Origin: Lysobacter sp. S4-A87
GTDB taxonomy: Bacteria; Pseudomonadota; Gammaproteobacteria; Xanthomonadales; Xanthomonadaceae
Length of the DNA: 64,000 bases
Assembly: GCF_022637455.1 (NCBI RefSeq)
Contig: NZ_CP093341.1
Location: forward strand, 1,302,001-1,366,000
Reading direction: 5' to 3'
Shown: in pieces, positions 33,843-43,552 of the stretch
Position numbering within the stretch: the stretch's first letter is position 1
Layout of the letters: each line of letters opens with the position of its first letter
Program-made: the position numbers and the translations under genes
The notes under the pieces: generated by a model
Seen by the model: the letters and a program-made list of their open reading frames with translations, nothing else
Database searches by the model: none
What the model was told of the DNA's origin: nothing

Positions 33843-36242
33843 TCATTGAGACTTCTTCTCGACTTCCGGCTCACCCACATAGACGCTACCGGAGCCGATC
33901 GGCCCTCCGCCGCCACCGCCACCGCTGCTTCGTCCGCCGCCGCCACGCATCTGGGGCTCATCCTCGACGATCGGCACGACTTCGATCAGATCCTCTCGCA
34001 CGATGACGACAGGAGGCGTTGGATCGGATCCGACGATCGTCTTGCCCCAGGACTTCATCACGCCTGTGTGCAACTCGAATGGTAATACCTTCAGCGCCGG
34101 ACCAACGGTAACCGTGTACGTCTGATCGCAATCCGTGCAAAGACTCTGCTCGTAGCCAAGCGCCGCGCCAGGAATACTGATACTGCCGCCGGCCGAGGCA
34201 CCCGTGCCAGCCATCGCCTCTGCGGAATCCGCCGAGGTGTAGGAAATCGCCCCGTTGAAGCCAGCGCCCATGTCGGTACCGGCCTGGCCGCCAATGCCAC
34301 CCAACACGCCGACTCTCCACGTCGATGGACTCCACGACGTAGCGCTGAAAGTGACTTGGCCGCTGATGGTGCCGCCCACCAGCCATGAGGCCGATCCACC
34401 GCCGCCGATGGCGATGGTGGCAAGTCCAAGGGGATCGAATCGACTTACGGGATTGCCATTGGCGTACGCGTAGGTCGAGAAGCTCCCGCCCGCCAGTCCG
34501 ATGGGGTCGGACTGCGTATAGCCCACGGCGCTGTCGTAGTAGCGGAAGCCGTTGTACCAGAGGCCCGACTCTGCGTCGTAGTACTGGCCAGGGAAGCCTA
34601 TGTTCAGTCCGCCGATCGAGTCCTGGCGAGTGGTACGGCTCCACGCCTCATTGCCGGCGCGCCAGATGACCTGCATGGAGCTGTTGCTGACGGCCTCCGG
34701 ACGCCCAAGGTTGTCACCGTGGACAAAGCGCAGTTGTTGATCAGGCTTGACGAGGCCGACCAACTGATTGCCCAACCAAAGATAGCTTGTCCAGCCACCG
34801 GGCCCGCTTTCCGCAAGCAGCAGGTTCTGCTCCGCGTAGACGAAGCGAGTGCGCCCCGTCGGAGTCGCTTTGCCAACTCGCTGGCCGAGCGCATTGACGG
34901 TATAGCTGGTGGTATTGCCATTGACGGTGGCACTTCGCATCTGGTTGAACCCGTCGTAGGCATAGCTGGCCGAACGACCTGGTGCGGATTCACTGATGCG
35001 GTTGCCGATTGCGTCATAGCCGTAGACCTGAAGGCCAGCCGGCCCGCTGAAGCTCAGCAGCCTGTTGCTGACCGGATCGACGTCATAATTGCTCAGGGCT
35101 CCCCGGTCTATCCATCGGGTCCGGTTGCCGTTCGCATCGTAGTTCCATTGCGACCCCTTGGCCGTCTCCTTCGACAATCGCCCCAACGCGTCGTACTCGT
35201 AATTCCGCGATTGCCCTGCATCTGTGCCGTCGGTGATGGCGGTTACCTGATCAGCGATGTCAAACCCGTACGTCAGGCTCTGGGCCAGAGCGCTGCTTGT
35301 ACCTGCACTGATGGCGTACACCCTCCCGTCCGTATCGTGCTGGTAAATGCGCTCAAGTCCGTTCCCGTATGTCCAGCCGGTGGTCGGGCCGAAGGGAAGC
35401 TTGGTGATGTTGCTCGCGACGTTTTTCGTGACACCGCCGATCGTCGCAGTCATGGCCGTCAACTGGCGACCCACGTAGCCGTATCCCACTGCCACTCCAC
35501 TGGGATAGCTGACGCCGGTGACCCGCCCCAGGTTGTCATACGCGTAGGACACTGCGCCGGCATAGGGCGCACCACCCTCATCGACGCCGCTTTCCTGGCG
35601 CTGCAGCAGCCAACCTTGCGACGTGTAGATTTGCGAAACGCTGCTCCTTACAACCCCAACCTCGCGCAGCTCGGCCGAGCAGACCCTGCCCTTGCCGCCG
35701 ACACATGAGTCAAATACGTAATTACGCTCCGCGGCTCCGGACTTCGCCTGGATCAGGCGGCCGGTGCCGTCATAGCTGTACGTCGTGACGCTGCCGTCCC
35801 CACGTGTAACAAGCGTCTGCTGTCCTCCATCGTTGTACTCCGCCCTCGTGGTCCCCGTATCCGGGCTCACCTGCCTCCAGGTCAGCCCAAACCCGTCAAC
35901 GTCGAAGGTCGTCGCATTGCCTTTCGGGTCACTGACCGAGATCAGCCTGTCGCCCGCGTCATAACCGAAGGTGCTGGCCACACCTGTGGGGTCAACGACC
36001 TGGATCCGACGCCCCAACGCATCGTAGTTCTGGGTTGTCGTTCGATTGAGCCCATCCTTGAGAGTTTTGACGCGGCCGTCGTCGTCATACGACAAACGCG
36101 TCACCTGCCCGTTCGTGCCGCGCTCGGCCACGAGTCGACCAAGGTCATCGTAGTCATACGCCACCGTGATGACCGGGTCGGCCAGCGCCGTCTGGGATAT
36201 GGCAGCTGAAATGCAAAGCGCCAGAATTCTCTTGTGAGTCAT
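33843..36242 (-). CDS. RHS-repeat protein with unrecognised C-terminal domain
   Basis: A 799-residue exported protein. The signal peptide is about residues 1-22 (ending ALA). Some 570 residues of YD/RHS repeats (YDYDDLGRLVAER, YDALGRRIQVVD and so on) follow, then the RHS core signature FRYYDSAVGYTQSDPIGL, ending with DPLGLA near 608. The variable tail (609-799) is Gly/Ser-rich and beta-like, with a CTDC pair and a very Gly-rich, acidic end. RHS shells enclose their C-terminal tail, which in many cases is a toxin; this tail matches no toxin family I know. It lies 48 bases after the larger RHS gene and probably shares its transcript. Confidence 0.87.
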   Translation of the reverse strand: MTHKRILALCISAAISQTALADPVITVAYDYDDLGRLVAERGTNGQVTRLSYDDDGRVKTLKDGLNRTTTQNYDALGRRIQVVDPTGVASTFGYDAGDRLISVSDPKGNATTFDVDGFGLTWRQVSPDTGTTRAEYNDGGQQTLVTRGDGSVTTYSYDGTGRLIQAKSGAAERNYVFDSCVGGKGRVCSAELREVGVVRSSVSQIYTSQGWLLQRQESGVDEGGAPYAGAVSYAYDNLGRVTGVSYPSGVAVGYGYVGRQLTAMTATIGGVTKNVASNITKLPFGPTTGWTYGNGLERIYQHDTDGRVYAISAGTSSALAQSLTYGFDIADQVTAITDGTDAGQSRNYEYDALGRLSKETAKGSQWNYDANGNRTRWIDRGALSNYDVDPVSNRLLSFSGPAGLQVYGYDAIGNRISESAPGRSASYAYDGFNQMRSATVNGNTTSYTVNALGQRVGKATPTGRTRFVYAEQNLLLAESGPGGWTSYLWLGNQLVGLVKPDQQLRFVHGDNLGRPEAVSNSSMQVIWRAGNEAWSRTTRQDSIGGLNIGFPGQYYDAESGLWYNGFRYYDSAVGYTQSDPIGLAGGSFSTYAYANGNPVSRFDPLGLATIAIGGGGSASWLVGGTISGQVTFSATSWSPSTWRVGVLGGIGGQAGTDMGAGFNGAISYTSADSAEAMAGTGASAGGSISIPGAALGYEQSLCTDCDQTYTVTVGPALKVLPFELHTGVMKSWGKTIVGSDPTPPVVIVREDLIEVVPIVEDEPQMRGGGGRSSGGGGGGGPIGSGSVYVGEPEVEKKSQ

Positions 36243-36290
36243 GTCGTAATCCTGTTATCGCCGTCAGTCTCGTTGAAGAACTGCATTCGC

Positions 36291-39200
36291 TTACTGCTCC
36301 TGGCAGTGCTGGGTCGGACAGGGCGGCGGGTCAGGATTGGGTGGGTACTGGTTGGTCTGGTATGCCCTTACATCAACGCTGGCAAGCGACACGCCAGCGG
36401 CCATGACATGGAAGCGGACACCGTTTGTGGTGATCCAGGACGCACTCTGGCTTCCGCTTCTGCTGGGCACAAACAGTTGCATGCCGGTGTTGTCGAGGTT
36501 GCTGACCCAGACCTGGCCGTCCCCGCGCGTCGTGGTCCACTGGACGGTGACCCTGCAGGTCGATTCGCCTATGTAGAGTCCGCAGCTTGCGGGCGAGGAG
36601 CTGATGGAGGCCGTCACGACATCCTTCACTGAATTCGGCGACTGATCACCGAACCAGGCGTAACCGTCCCGGACCATGCGCCACTGGAAGTTGTGGTACC
36701 CAAGCGTGCTTGGCGCCTGGACGTTGAAATTGAACGTGGCGATCTCGCCTGGCGCGACCGATCCCGGAACTCCGACACGACTGACGCCCCAGGTCAGGTT
36801 GTCGGTGGGGTTCTGCGAACCCAGTCGATAGCCACCTGCATCCGTCCAGGTAGTGTTGCCCGTGTTGCGCATCTGGACAGTCACGTTCTGGACCTGCCCA
36901 GGAAGCGTCAGGCCGAAAGCGCCCTGCCATACGAACTGCGCACCGTATATCGCCCGCTGGACGACGATGACACCCGACGTCGGTCCGCACCCGGCCTGGT
37001 TGCAGGCGCGCGCGCGGTACTGATAGTCGATCGTCGTGTTGCGGCCCGAAAGGTAGACGCTTTGAGCAGACCCGTTGTGTGCCTGGATCCACGAGGCCCC
37101 ACCATTGGCACTCTCATCGATCACGTAGTAGATGCTGCCAAGTCCGGAGACAGCACTGACGCTGACTGTGTAGGCGCCCATGTCATTGACAGCGGGGCCG
37201 CTGGGCGTAGGCGCCGAAGATGGCGCAACGACTCTCAGCACAGTCACGGGACCCGATACCGGCCCGCAGCCAACCTCGTTGCAGGCGGCGACGCGGTAGC
37301 TGTAGGTTCCGCCACCCTTTCCGGAGATCGTCGCGCTGGTCGCTGCGGCATCCTGGACGGTCGTCCATCCGCCGCCATTGGCACTCTCCTCCAGCTTGTA
37401 CGTTGTCGCCCGTGGCGCCGCCGACCAGGTAACGACATAGCTGCTGCTGACCGCGATGGACGGAGCCGATAGACCCGACGGAGCCACCGCCGGCAACAAG
37501 CGAGGAATCAAGTGAACGCCGGAACCGGCAATGAGCAGGTTGTCTTTCTGCGCAGGCGAAATGCCGTGGACGTAGATCGCCTTGCCCCCGTGAAGATCGC
37601 GAACGCTGTCGGACAACGGGATGCTGAAACGGTAAGCCGCACCCTGGGCCCCGCAGGCGCTGGCCACCGCCGGTTCGCTTGGGCGGTCTGCGCGGAACGC
37701 GCCGAATCCCGTACCCGTCGGCCACCCGCCGCCGGCGTACGGATGCACGTCGATCGATCCATCCTGGCCGGTACTGCAGGCCCAGCCATTGACGTTGTAG
37801 CCACCGGCACCGTTGCTCGCCACCCCTTCCACATTTCCGATGACCTGGGTGTTGTATGGGAAGGTTGTCCGGTAGACCTCGGTCTTGATCGGCAACGACA
37901 TCGCGTCGTAAGTCACCAGCTTGCGCGCGTAAGTGCCTGCTGGCTCACGCTCGTAGACTTCAACGGGTCGCCAGGCCGAGTCGTACACGTTGGTGCGCGC
38001 CACGCCATCGGGCGTCTGCTGCACCGCAAGGCGACCAAATCCATCGTAGGAGAGGGTGGTCGTCTGCGCCGCACCATTCACGATTGGCTTGATGGCGGTG
38101 ACCCGGCCACGTCCATCGTAGGTGTAGTCGATCTGTGCGCCATTGGGGTCAATCACGCTTGCAGCGAGACCAAGGGCATTGTGGTTGCTGTAAGTGGTTA
38201 CATGGCCGAGCTCATTGCGAACACTCAACAGATCGCCGTTGGTGCTGAAGGTCGAAGTGATCGTATCGGCCGAACCCTGCAACGGCCCATCAACAGCTGT
38301 GCTGGCCAGCAATCCATTGGCATGCTTGGTGTAGCTGAACCGGGTTGTCTGTACGAAATTCGGAACGCCCTTGCCGCTGATGTTCTTGACATCAATTCTC
38401 GCAACGCGACCGTCCGGCGCATAGGTCAGTGTCGTCTCGCTGATTCCCACGATCCTGGACTGAACCACCCGGTTGCTGGATTCGTCCCAGACGTAGAGTG
38501 TCGTACGCGCGAGTGGCGTGCCTGCAGCATCGACTCGCGACACAAGGTGGCCATGACCGTCGTAGTCAAGATCGGTCAGCCCGTCAGTAAAGTCACTGAC
38601 CAGGTTCTCGTACCCGTTGGAGTCATATTGCAGCTCGCGGAACGCGGATGGCGTCGACGACGATCCGGCCCGCGACACGGACACCAGTCGGTCATCCTCG
38701 AACTGATAGGTAGTCCGCTTTCCGCGCGGGTTGGTCTCCGTCGTCAGGAACGGGGTGGACGAAGAGGCGGCGGCGGCCGCGGCGCCGACGCTGCTGATCG
38801 CGGAAAGACCCATCAGGCCTGCCACGCCGGACGCGCCGACCATCGCAAATTGCGGTTGGAAGCAGATGCGCGATCCGCTCTGATATTCGCACCAGCCGCC
38901 GCCACCGCCTCCTTCTTCAACTCCACCGGGCGCTGGCGGTAGCGGAGGGGGCGTCACAGGCGCAGTATTTCCACCGGAGTATTCGTAGGTATAGCGCTGG
39001 ACGCCACCGACCAGCTCAGTCGACGCGACCCGCCCGTTCGAATCGTAGGCGAATGTGGAATAGCGACTCCCGTTGTACGACTTGCCCGTGAGCCCTCCCG
39101 GGAACGCCGAATTTTCGTAGTGATAGGTGACCGTTGTGGACGGCGCGCCAGGCAGAGTTACGCTCGCCAGACGGTTGCGTCCAGCGCCAAATGCATTGGC

Positions 39201-39944
39201 GGTATACGAGTAGACGTATGCATTTCCTGCCGGGTCAAGCACCTGCACCAGCTGACTGCCGTTCCAGGTCAACTGGATGTACCTGCCGGAGGTGTGCGTA
39301 ACCCTCTGGAGGTACAAGCCGTTGTACGTGAAGGCCCAGGCAGCGCCGTGCTCGTCCTTGACCTGGAGCACATAGCCGGTCGAGTCGTATCGCTCTGATC
39401 CCCGCTCTTCGTTGTAGAGCGTATAGGCGTTGTCTGCACCCTTGAGCACATAAGCGACGGGCGTCGCCTTGTCCTCGTTCCAGCGGTTCGCCTCGCCGCT
39501 CGGAACAAACTTGATCCGGCGCCCATCGGGGCGCTGGGCCCACAGGATGACCTGGGAGCCCGATGTCGAGGCAGCCAGCGAATAGTCGAGATTGCTTATC
39601 CAGTGCTTTCCAAACAGGCCACTGGCGCTCCATTGATGATTGTAGGTTCGTCGCAGGAACAGCGGCATTTCGCCTCGAGCCGAGAAATCAGTCTCTACCT
39701 CGATCTTGTTGCCCGTCGCGAGGACGACTCCGCTGCCACTGACTTCGGCAGCGGGGCGATAGCTCCGATCACCAGTAGGTTGCTCAAGCGCACCAAAGTT
39801 GGGTGAGAACACTTCCTGGGCAGGGGCGACACCGCCGACCGCCGAAAGAATCGCGGTACAGCCGAACGCTGCCATGAAGCCTCGCAAACCGCGGACGCGA
39901 AAGTTCAACGCCCACCACGAGCCGTGATGCTGATTACACGCCAT
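36291..39944 (-). CDS. Large exported YD/RHS protein with FN3 and NBR1-type domains
   Basis: A 1217-residue exported protein. The signal region is about residues 20-42 (cut near APAQ). A DUF6531-like start (SGSGVVLATGNKIEVETDF) leads into YD/RHS repeats. A low-complexity insert rich in Pro, Gly, Glu and Ala/Ser lies around 325-395. More YD repeats precede two fibronectin-III-like domains (about 820-905 and 910-995, each ending in ACN...GCGP). An NBR1-type Ig domain (about 999-1105), a two-Cys beta domain (1112-1195) and a PPNPDPPPCPTQHC tail complete it. There is no canonical RHS core DPxGL motif at the end, so it is a surface or adhesin-like RHS protein rather than a classical toxin. A later start within the leader is possible. 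Confidence 0.85.
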   Translation of the reverse strand: MACNQHHGSWWALNFRVRGLRGFMAAFGCTAILSAVGGVAPAQEVFSPNFGALEQPTGDRSYRPAAEVSGSGVVLATGNKIEVETDFSARGEMPLFLRRTYNHQWSASGLFGKHWISNLDYSLAASTSGSQVILWAQRPDGRRIKFVPSGEANRWNEDKATPVAYVLKGADNAYTLYNEERGSERYDSTGYVLQVKDEHGAAWAFTYNGLYLQRVTHTSGRYIQLTWNGSQLVQVLDPAGNAYVYSYTANAFGAGRNRLASVTLPGAPSTTVTYHYENSAFPGGLTGKSYNGSRYSTFAYDSNGRVASTELVGGVQRYTYEYSGGNTAPVTPPPLPPAPGGVEEGGGGGGWCEYQSGSRICFQPQFAMVGASGVAGLMGLSAISSVGAAAAAASSSTPFLTTETNPRGKRTTYQFEDDRLVSVSRAGSSSTPSAFRELQYDSNGYENLVSDFTDGLTDLDYDGHGHLVSRVDAAGTPLARTTLYVWDESSNRVVQSRIVGISETTLTYAPDGRVARIDVKNISGKGVPNFVQTTRFSYTKHANGLLASTAVDGPLQGSADTITSTFSTNGDLLSVRNELGHVTTYSNHNALGLAASVIDPNGAQIDYTYDGRGRVTAIKPIVNGAAQTTTLSYDGFGRLAVQQTPDGVARTNVYDSAWRPVEVYEREPAGTYARKLVTYDAMSLPIKTEVYRTTFPYNTQVIGNVEGVASNGAGGYNVNGWACSTGQDGSIDVHPYAGGGWPTGTGFGAFRADRPSEPAVASACGAQGAAYRFSIPLSDSVRDLHGGKAIYVHGISPAQKDNLLIAGSGVHLIPRLLPAVAPSGLSAPSIAVSSSYVVTWSAAPRATTYKLEESANGGGWTTVQDAAATSATISGKGGGTYSYRVAACNEVGCGPVSGPVTVLRVVAPSSAPTPSGPAVNDMGAYTVSVSAVSGLGSIYYVIDESANGGASWIQAHNGSAQSVYLSGRNTTIDYQYRARACNQAGCGPTSGVIVVQRAIYGAQFVWQGAFGLTLPGQVQNVTVQMRNTGNTTWTDAGGYRLGSQNPTDNLTWGVSRVGVPGSVAPGEIATFNFNVQAPSTLGYHNFQWRMVRDGYAWFGDQSPNSVKDVVTASISSSPASCGLYIGESTCRVTVQWTTTRGDGQVWVSNLDNTGMQLFVPSRSGSQSASWITTNGVRFHVMAAGVSLASVDVRAYQTNQYPPNPDPPPCPTQHCQEQ

Positions 39945-40233
39945 ACCCTTCCCCTGAGTACACGGACGCAGCGCATTCCGCGTGCCATCCGTGGCAGTTT
40001 GGCTACTAGTTCTTCCCCGGCCGCAGTCGCGGCTGATGAATTCTTATTTCATCCATGTGGCCATTGCAACAGTCGCGATGGCGAAAGTGCTCGCCGGACT
40101 TCGACGGGATGCATGGGAAGTGCGACGGACATCGCAACTTGCGCTGGCGCGGCCAGCAGCGCGCGCCGGCATCCCGATCAGGACGGGCAGCAGGTCTTGC
40201 GCCCTTGGCCGGACCGGCAAGCCGGCCTGAAGC

Positions 40234-41295
40234 TCAAAACGCCCGGCTGATCGTGAAGCTCCCGAACACCGGCGTCTCGCGCTGTCCATCGAACTCACGC
40301 GTTCCGTGGTAGCGCGCCAACGCGAACTTCCAGCGATGCCGCATCAGCGCCACGCCGTAACCGATGTTGGCCACGGCATGGCGCTTGTCGACGCTGTGGC
40401 TGTCGCGGAAGGTGTTGCCGTCCAGCGTGATGTCATACAACACCCAGCGCGTATCGAACGTCACGAACAGATGCGCACCCGGCACGTACTGGCTCTGGCG
40501 CTCCCGCGTCGGGGCCGTGTTCTCGCCGGCCGGTCGTAGCGGCGTGCTGCCGAAATCGTCGGGAAGGTTCACGCCGACGCGGAACTCCGCGCCGGTGTTG
40601 AGGTAGGTCGCCAGGTTGCCGAAGCTGCCGCCGTAGTGGGCGATCGTGTCCCAGCCCCATCCGTGCGCGCCGTCGCTGGAGGAGAAGCGGCGCATGCGCT
40701 CGTGGACGATGCGGAAGACCGGTTCGTTCTCAAGCTGGTTGTCCCAGCCGCGGAACTTCTCGCTGCCGGTGATCTGGTGCACGGCATCCTGCGCTTCCTT
40801 GCCCAGTGCGGCCGGCCCGACGATGCCGACCTGCAACTGCGTCGTGCGCAGCCTGTCGCCTTCGCGCGCGTTGTAACCCAGGCCGACCAGCAGCGCCGCT
40901 GCATACGGCCGGTCGTCCTCGATGAGGTCGCTGCGACTGAAGTCGGTTGGCGTGTAGATGCCCTGGGCGAAGGTCGCGATCATGTTCTGCTGCTCGAACG
41001 TTTCCGACTGCAGCGCACCCAGGTAGCGGTTGACCCACTGGGCAAGTCGCGGGATGCAGGGATCGTTGGTGTAGTCGCGCAGGTTGGGCGACACCAGCGT
41101 CAGCTGCACACCGTTGCTGTAGCCCTGGTCCTGGCCACCGATCACGTCGTTGTCGACGCGCAGGTTGACGATGGGTGGAAGCCGGGTGCGGCCGCTGGTG
41201 CAATCTTCGCGGCTATGCGCCTGGGCGGTTCCAATGGAGCAAAAGGAGATCGCAGTGGCCGCCAGCAGCCACTTGCCAATGAGATGGGATCGCAT
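40234..41295 (-). CDS. LpxR-family outer-membrane lipid A deacylase-like protein
   Basis: A 353-residue outer-membrane beta-barrel protein of the LpxR/DUF2219 family, which removes the 3'-acyloxyacyl chain of lipid A. Signal peptide residues 1-26 (ending AQA) precede the signature LRVDNDVIGGQDQGYSNG, with the Asp, Asn and Gly residues characteristic of the family. Alternating strands (RTTQLQVGIVGPAALG and so on) lead to the terminal Phe (TISRAF), the outer-membrane sorting signal. It is transcribed alone. Deacylase activity is inferred from the family. Confidence 0.88.
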   Translation of the reverse strand: MRSHLIGKWLLAATAISFCSIGTAQAHSREDCTSGRTRLPPIVNLRVDNDVIGGQDQGYSNGVQLTLVSPNLRDYTNDPCIPRLAQWVNRYLGALQSETFEQQNMIATFAQGIYTPTDFSRSDLIEDDRPYAAALLVGLGYNAREGDRLRTTQLQVGIVGPAALGKEAQDAVHQITGSEKFRGWDNQLENEPVFRIVHERMRRFSSSDGAHGWGWDTIAHYGGSFGNLATYLNTGAEFRVGVNLPDDFGSTPLRPAGENTAPTRERQSQYVPGAHLFVTFDTRWVLYDITLDGNTFRDSHSVDKRHAVANIGYGVALMRHRWKFALARYHGTREFDGQRETPVFGSFTISRAF

Positions 41296-41719
41296 GTTTT
41301 CCTGCTATCAAGACCCCGGGGCACGCCCTGGGGCTTGACCGGTACCGGGCATCGGGTTGGCGCTTGTGGTCCGCCGTATCGTCGTGCTGCTGATCGGTAC
41401 TCCGCGGGGACACGCGGAGGTTCAACGAACTCCACGCAGTCCTCGATCCAGAAGACTGGCGCGAGATTAGGGTTGCGCCGCCGCCATGGGTAGCCCTCGC
41501 CGCGGACCCTGTGTGTTGTCCCCAGTGCAACAATTCGCCGGCCCCGCGGGCCGGAAAGCGCTTGCCCGGGGCTGGGCGCCTCTTGACCTTGAAGTAACGC
41601 CCCCGGGGCTACGCTGCGCGTTGGCATCGCCGCCGCTGCCCTCCCCCTGGGCTGCCAGGGCCTCCAGCGGAAGACGGAGCAATGTTTCAGGGGTGAAACT
41701 ACCAGCAGAGGGTACATCG
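41296..41719. other. 424-base intergenic region between divergent genes
   Basis: It separates lpxR-like and DUF2541-like genes, which start outward, so both promoters should lie here. A TTGACC box at about 41584 precedes the latter gene. Open frames through the region read as Pro/Arg-rich and are not supported as genes. Confidence 0.5.
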
Positions 41720-42133
41720 ATGAACACGAAGTTCCGCACCTTGATCGCCTCCTTCGCAATTGGTTCCGCTGCCTTCATCTGTGGCATTGGCAATGCCGTC
41801 GCCGCAGACGAGTGGTTCGTGCTCGGCCAGAAGACGATCAAGACCGCCGACCCCAGCGTGGAGATCAAGAGCTCCGGTGGACGTTGGGAAAAGGACGTCA
41901 AGCAGGTCAAGCTGTCGGTCGATGGCGCCGACGTGCAGATCACCTCGCTCGTCCTGCACTGGGACAACCGCCCCGACGACACCTTCAAGGATCTGGGCAC
42001 GCTCAAGTCAGGCGGGCAGACCGCTCCGAACAATGCGCCGGGCATGAAGGCACGACTGAAGTCGCTGACCGTCCAGTACAAGATCCTGGGCGGCGCGCCG
42101 ACGGCAGACCTGAAGGTGTGGGGCTACGACTGA
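41720..42133 (+). CDS. Secreted DUF2541-like protein
   Basis: A 137-residue exported protein with a signal peptide (about residues 1-27, ending VAA). The mature part is a beta-sandwich-like domain with WFVLGQKTIKTADPSVEI, then KQVKLSVDGADVQITSLVL, then RLKSLTVQYKI. This resembles DUF2541 proteins, which are small periplasmic proteins of unknown role. The start at 41720 gives a clean signal peptide; the long upstream extension is Pro/Arg-rich. AGAGGG lies about 8 bases upstream. Confidence 0.75.
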   Translation: MNTKFRTLIASFAIGSAAFICGIGNAVAADEWFVLGQKTIKTADPSVEIKSSGGRWEKDVKQVKLSVDGADVQITSLVLHWDNRPDDTFKDLGTLKSGGQTAPNNAPGMKARLKSLTVQYKILGGAPTADLKVWGYD

Positions 42134-42171
42134 CCGGAGTTTCGCTTCACTGGCTGATGCTTTCCAACAAG

Positions 42172-42209
42172 GACCCTGCAAGGCTTCGGCTTTGCAGGGT
42201 CTTTCGTTT
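42172..42209 (+). terminator. Rho-independent terminator
   Basis: A 13-bp stem with one GU pair (42172-42184 with 42189-42201) has a TTCG tetraloop and a CTTTCGTTT tail. It ends the DUF2541-like gene. The convergent cytochrome gene ends at 42224. Confidence 0.88.
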
Positions 42210-42223
42210 GCAGCCGGTCAGCG

Positions 42224-43552
42224 CTACTGCGAGCCACCGGCCTTGGCGGCCACGTCCGCGATGCGCTCGAGCGGCACGTCTTCGACATCTTGCGAAACCA
42301 CGCGCGCAACGCGCCCTTCGGCATCGCGCTCGAATCGCAGCGGCCCCAGCCCGCCATCCATCGCGAACGTGGACTGCGTCAGCGCCACCAGCTCCTTCGG
42401 CGGTGCATCACCTTCGATCACATGCAATTTGCCGTGCCGCATCTCGATCCGGAGCGTCCAGTCGTACTCGTCGATCCGATAGCTGCCGACGTAATCGCGC
42501 AGCAGGCGCTGGGGCAGTGCGATGCCGCGCGGCGGCACCAGGCGGTTGGCTGTTCCAAGCGGATGCACTCCGCCGCACACCGCGCAGGCAGTGCTGGGAC
42601 CGAGGTTGCTGATGCGATGCGCGACCGGGTAGCGCGTGCTGAGGAATGCGTGCAGCGCGGTGAGGTCGGCGTCGTTGAGACGACGATAGAAGAGCCACGG
42701 CATCTCCGGCGCGAGCAGGCCCGCCTTGCCGGTGCGGATCACCTGGATGAAGCCCGCCGCGTCGTACGACATGCCGGTGGGATCGGGCGTGATGTTGGCG
42801 CTGAGCACCTTGCGTCCGTCCCGCCCGACTTCGTTGCCGCCGGCAAAGGCACCGGGCAGGCGCTTGCCGTCCCACAGCGTGTGGCAGCCGCCGCAGTCGG
42901 CAAGCCCGGCCAGGTAGCGTCCGCGCTCCTGTGGTGTGGCGTGCGGGGGCTCGGGCACTGGCGCGGTGATCGGTCTGGGTTCGCCGACAAAGCGCTTGAC
43001 CTGCTCTGCCGAGAGCACCGTCTGCGGCAGCGTGTTGCGCACCGCGGGCAGCGACCGCAGGTACACCACGACCGAGGCCAGGTCCTCGTCGGACAGCTGT
43101 CGGTACGACCGGTACCACATCTGCGGATGCAGCAATCGACCGTCGTGGCCGATGCCCTCGCGGATCGCACGGGCGAGCATGTCGTCGCTCCATCGGCCCG
43201 CGCCGGTATGCGGCTCGGGCGTGATGTTCGGCGCGACCAGCCAGGTCTTGCCGTCGGTCTTCCAGACCCGTCCCGCGTACGCGCGGCCGGCGACGATGGG
43301 ACCGCCCGCCTGCTGCCAGTCGCGCTCGGAGTGACAGGCGGCGCAGGCAAGGATGCCCTCGGTCAGATACTCGCCGCGGGCCCGCCGCACTTCGGTTCGT
43401 TCGAAGGTGCGGTCGGTCAGCGGCCGCACCTTCAGACCCGGGATCGGCGCGAGCTGGACGATGGGCCTGGGTGCATCCGCCTGCGGGGCAGAGCAACCGG
43501 CCAGCAGCGCTGCAAGGACAAGGGTGAGTCCAGGCTGGAGCTTCGACACCAT
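42224..43552 (-). CDS. Diheme cytochrome c lipoprotein
   Basis: A 442-residue exported electron-transfer protein. The lipobox LLAGC has Cys20. Two class I cytochrome c domains carry heme motifs CAACH (70-74) and CGGCH (220-224); a further CAVCGG near 325 lacks the heme-binding His. Met residues in MWYRSY and around MSYDAAG are candidate axial ligands. The C-terminal 100 residues form an extra beta-rich domain. This plan resembles the alcohol/aldehyde dehydrogenase cytochrome subunits, but no dehydrogenase is nearby. The start at 43552 gives the lipoprotein signal. Confidence 0.85.
   Translation of the reverse strand: MVSKLQPGLTLVLAALLAGCSAPQADAPRPIVQLAPIPGLKVRPLTDRTFERTEVRRARGEYLTEGILACAACHSERDWQQAGGPIVAGRAYAGRVWKTDGKTWLVAPNITPEPHTGAGRWSDDMLARAIREGIGHDGRLLHPQMWYRSYRQLSDEDLASVVVYLRSLPAVRNTLPQTVLSAEQVKRFVGEPRPITAPVPEPPHATPQERGRYLAGLADCGGCHTLWDGKRLPGAFAGGNEVGRDGRKVLSANITPDPTGMSYDAAGFIQVIRTGKAGLLAPEMPWLFYRRLNDADLTALHAFLSTRYPVAHRISNLGPSTACAVCGGVHPLGTANRLVPPRGIALPQRLLRDYVGSYRIDEYDWTLRIEMRHGKLHVIEGDAPPKELVALTQSTFAMDGGLGPLRFERDAEGRVARVVSQDVEDVPLERIADVAAKAGGSQ

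Noticed and set aside
33843-39944. Type VI secretion effector cluster
   Set aside because: The RHS proteins have signal peptides and there are no PAAR, VgrG or Tss genes in the window, so a type VI route is not supported here.
41580-41620. A MerR-regulated promoter (TTGACCTTGAAG...GGGCTAC)
   Set aside because: The spacing between the TTGACC box and any -10-like box is long and the intervening sequence is not a good inverted repeat; not enough to claim MerR-type control.
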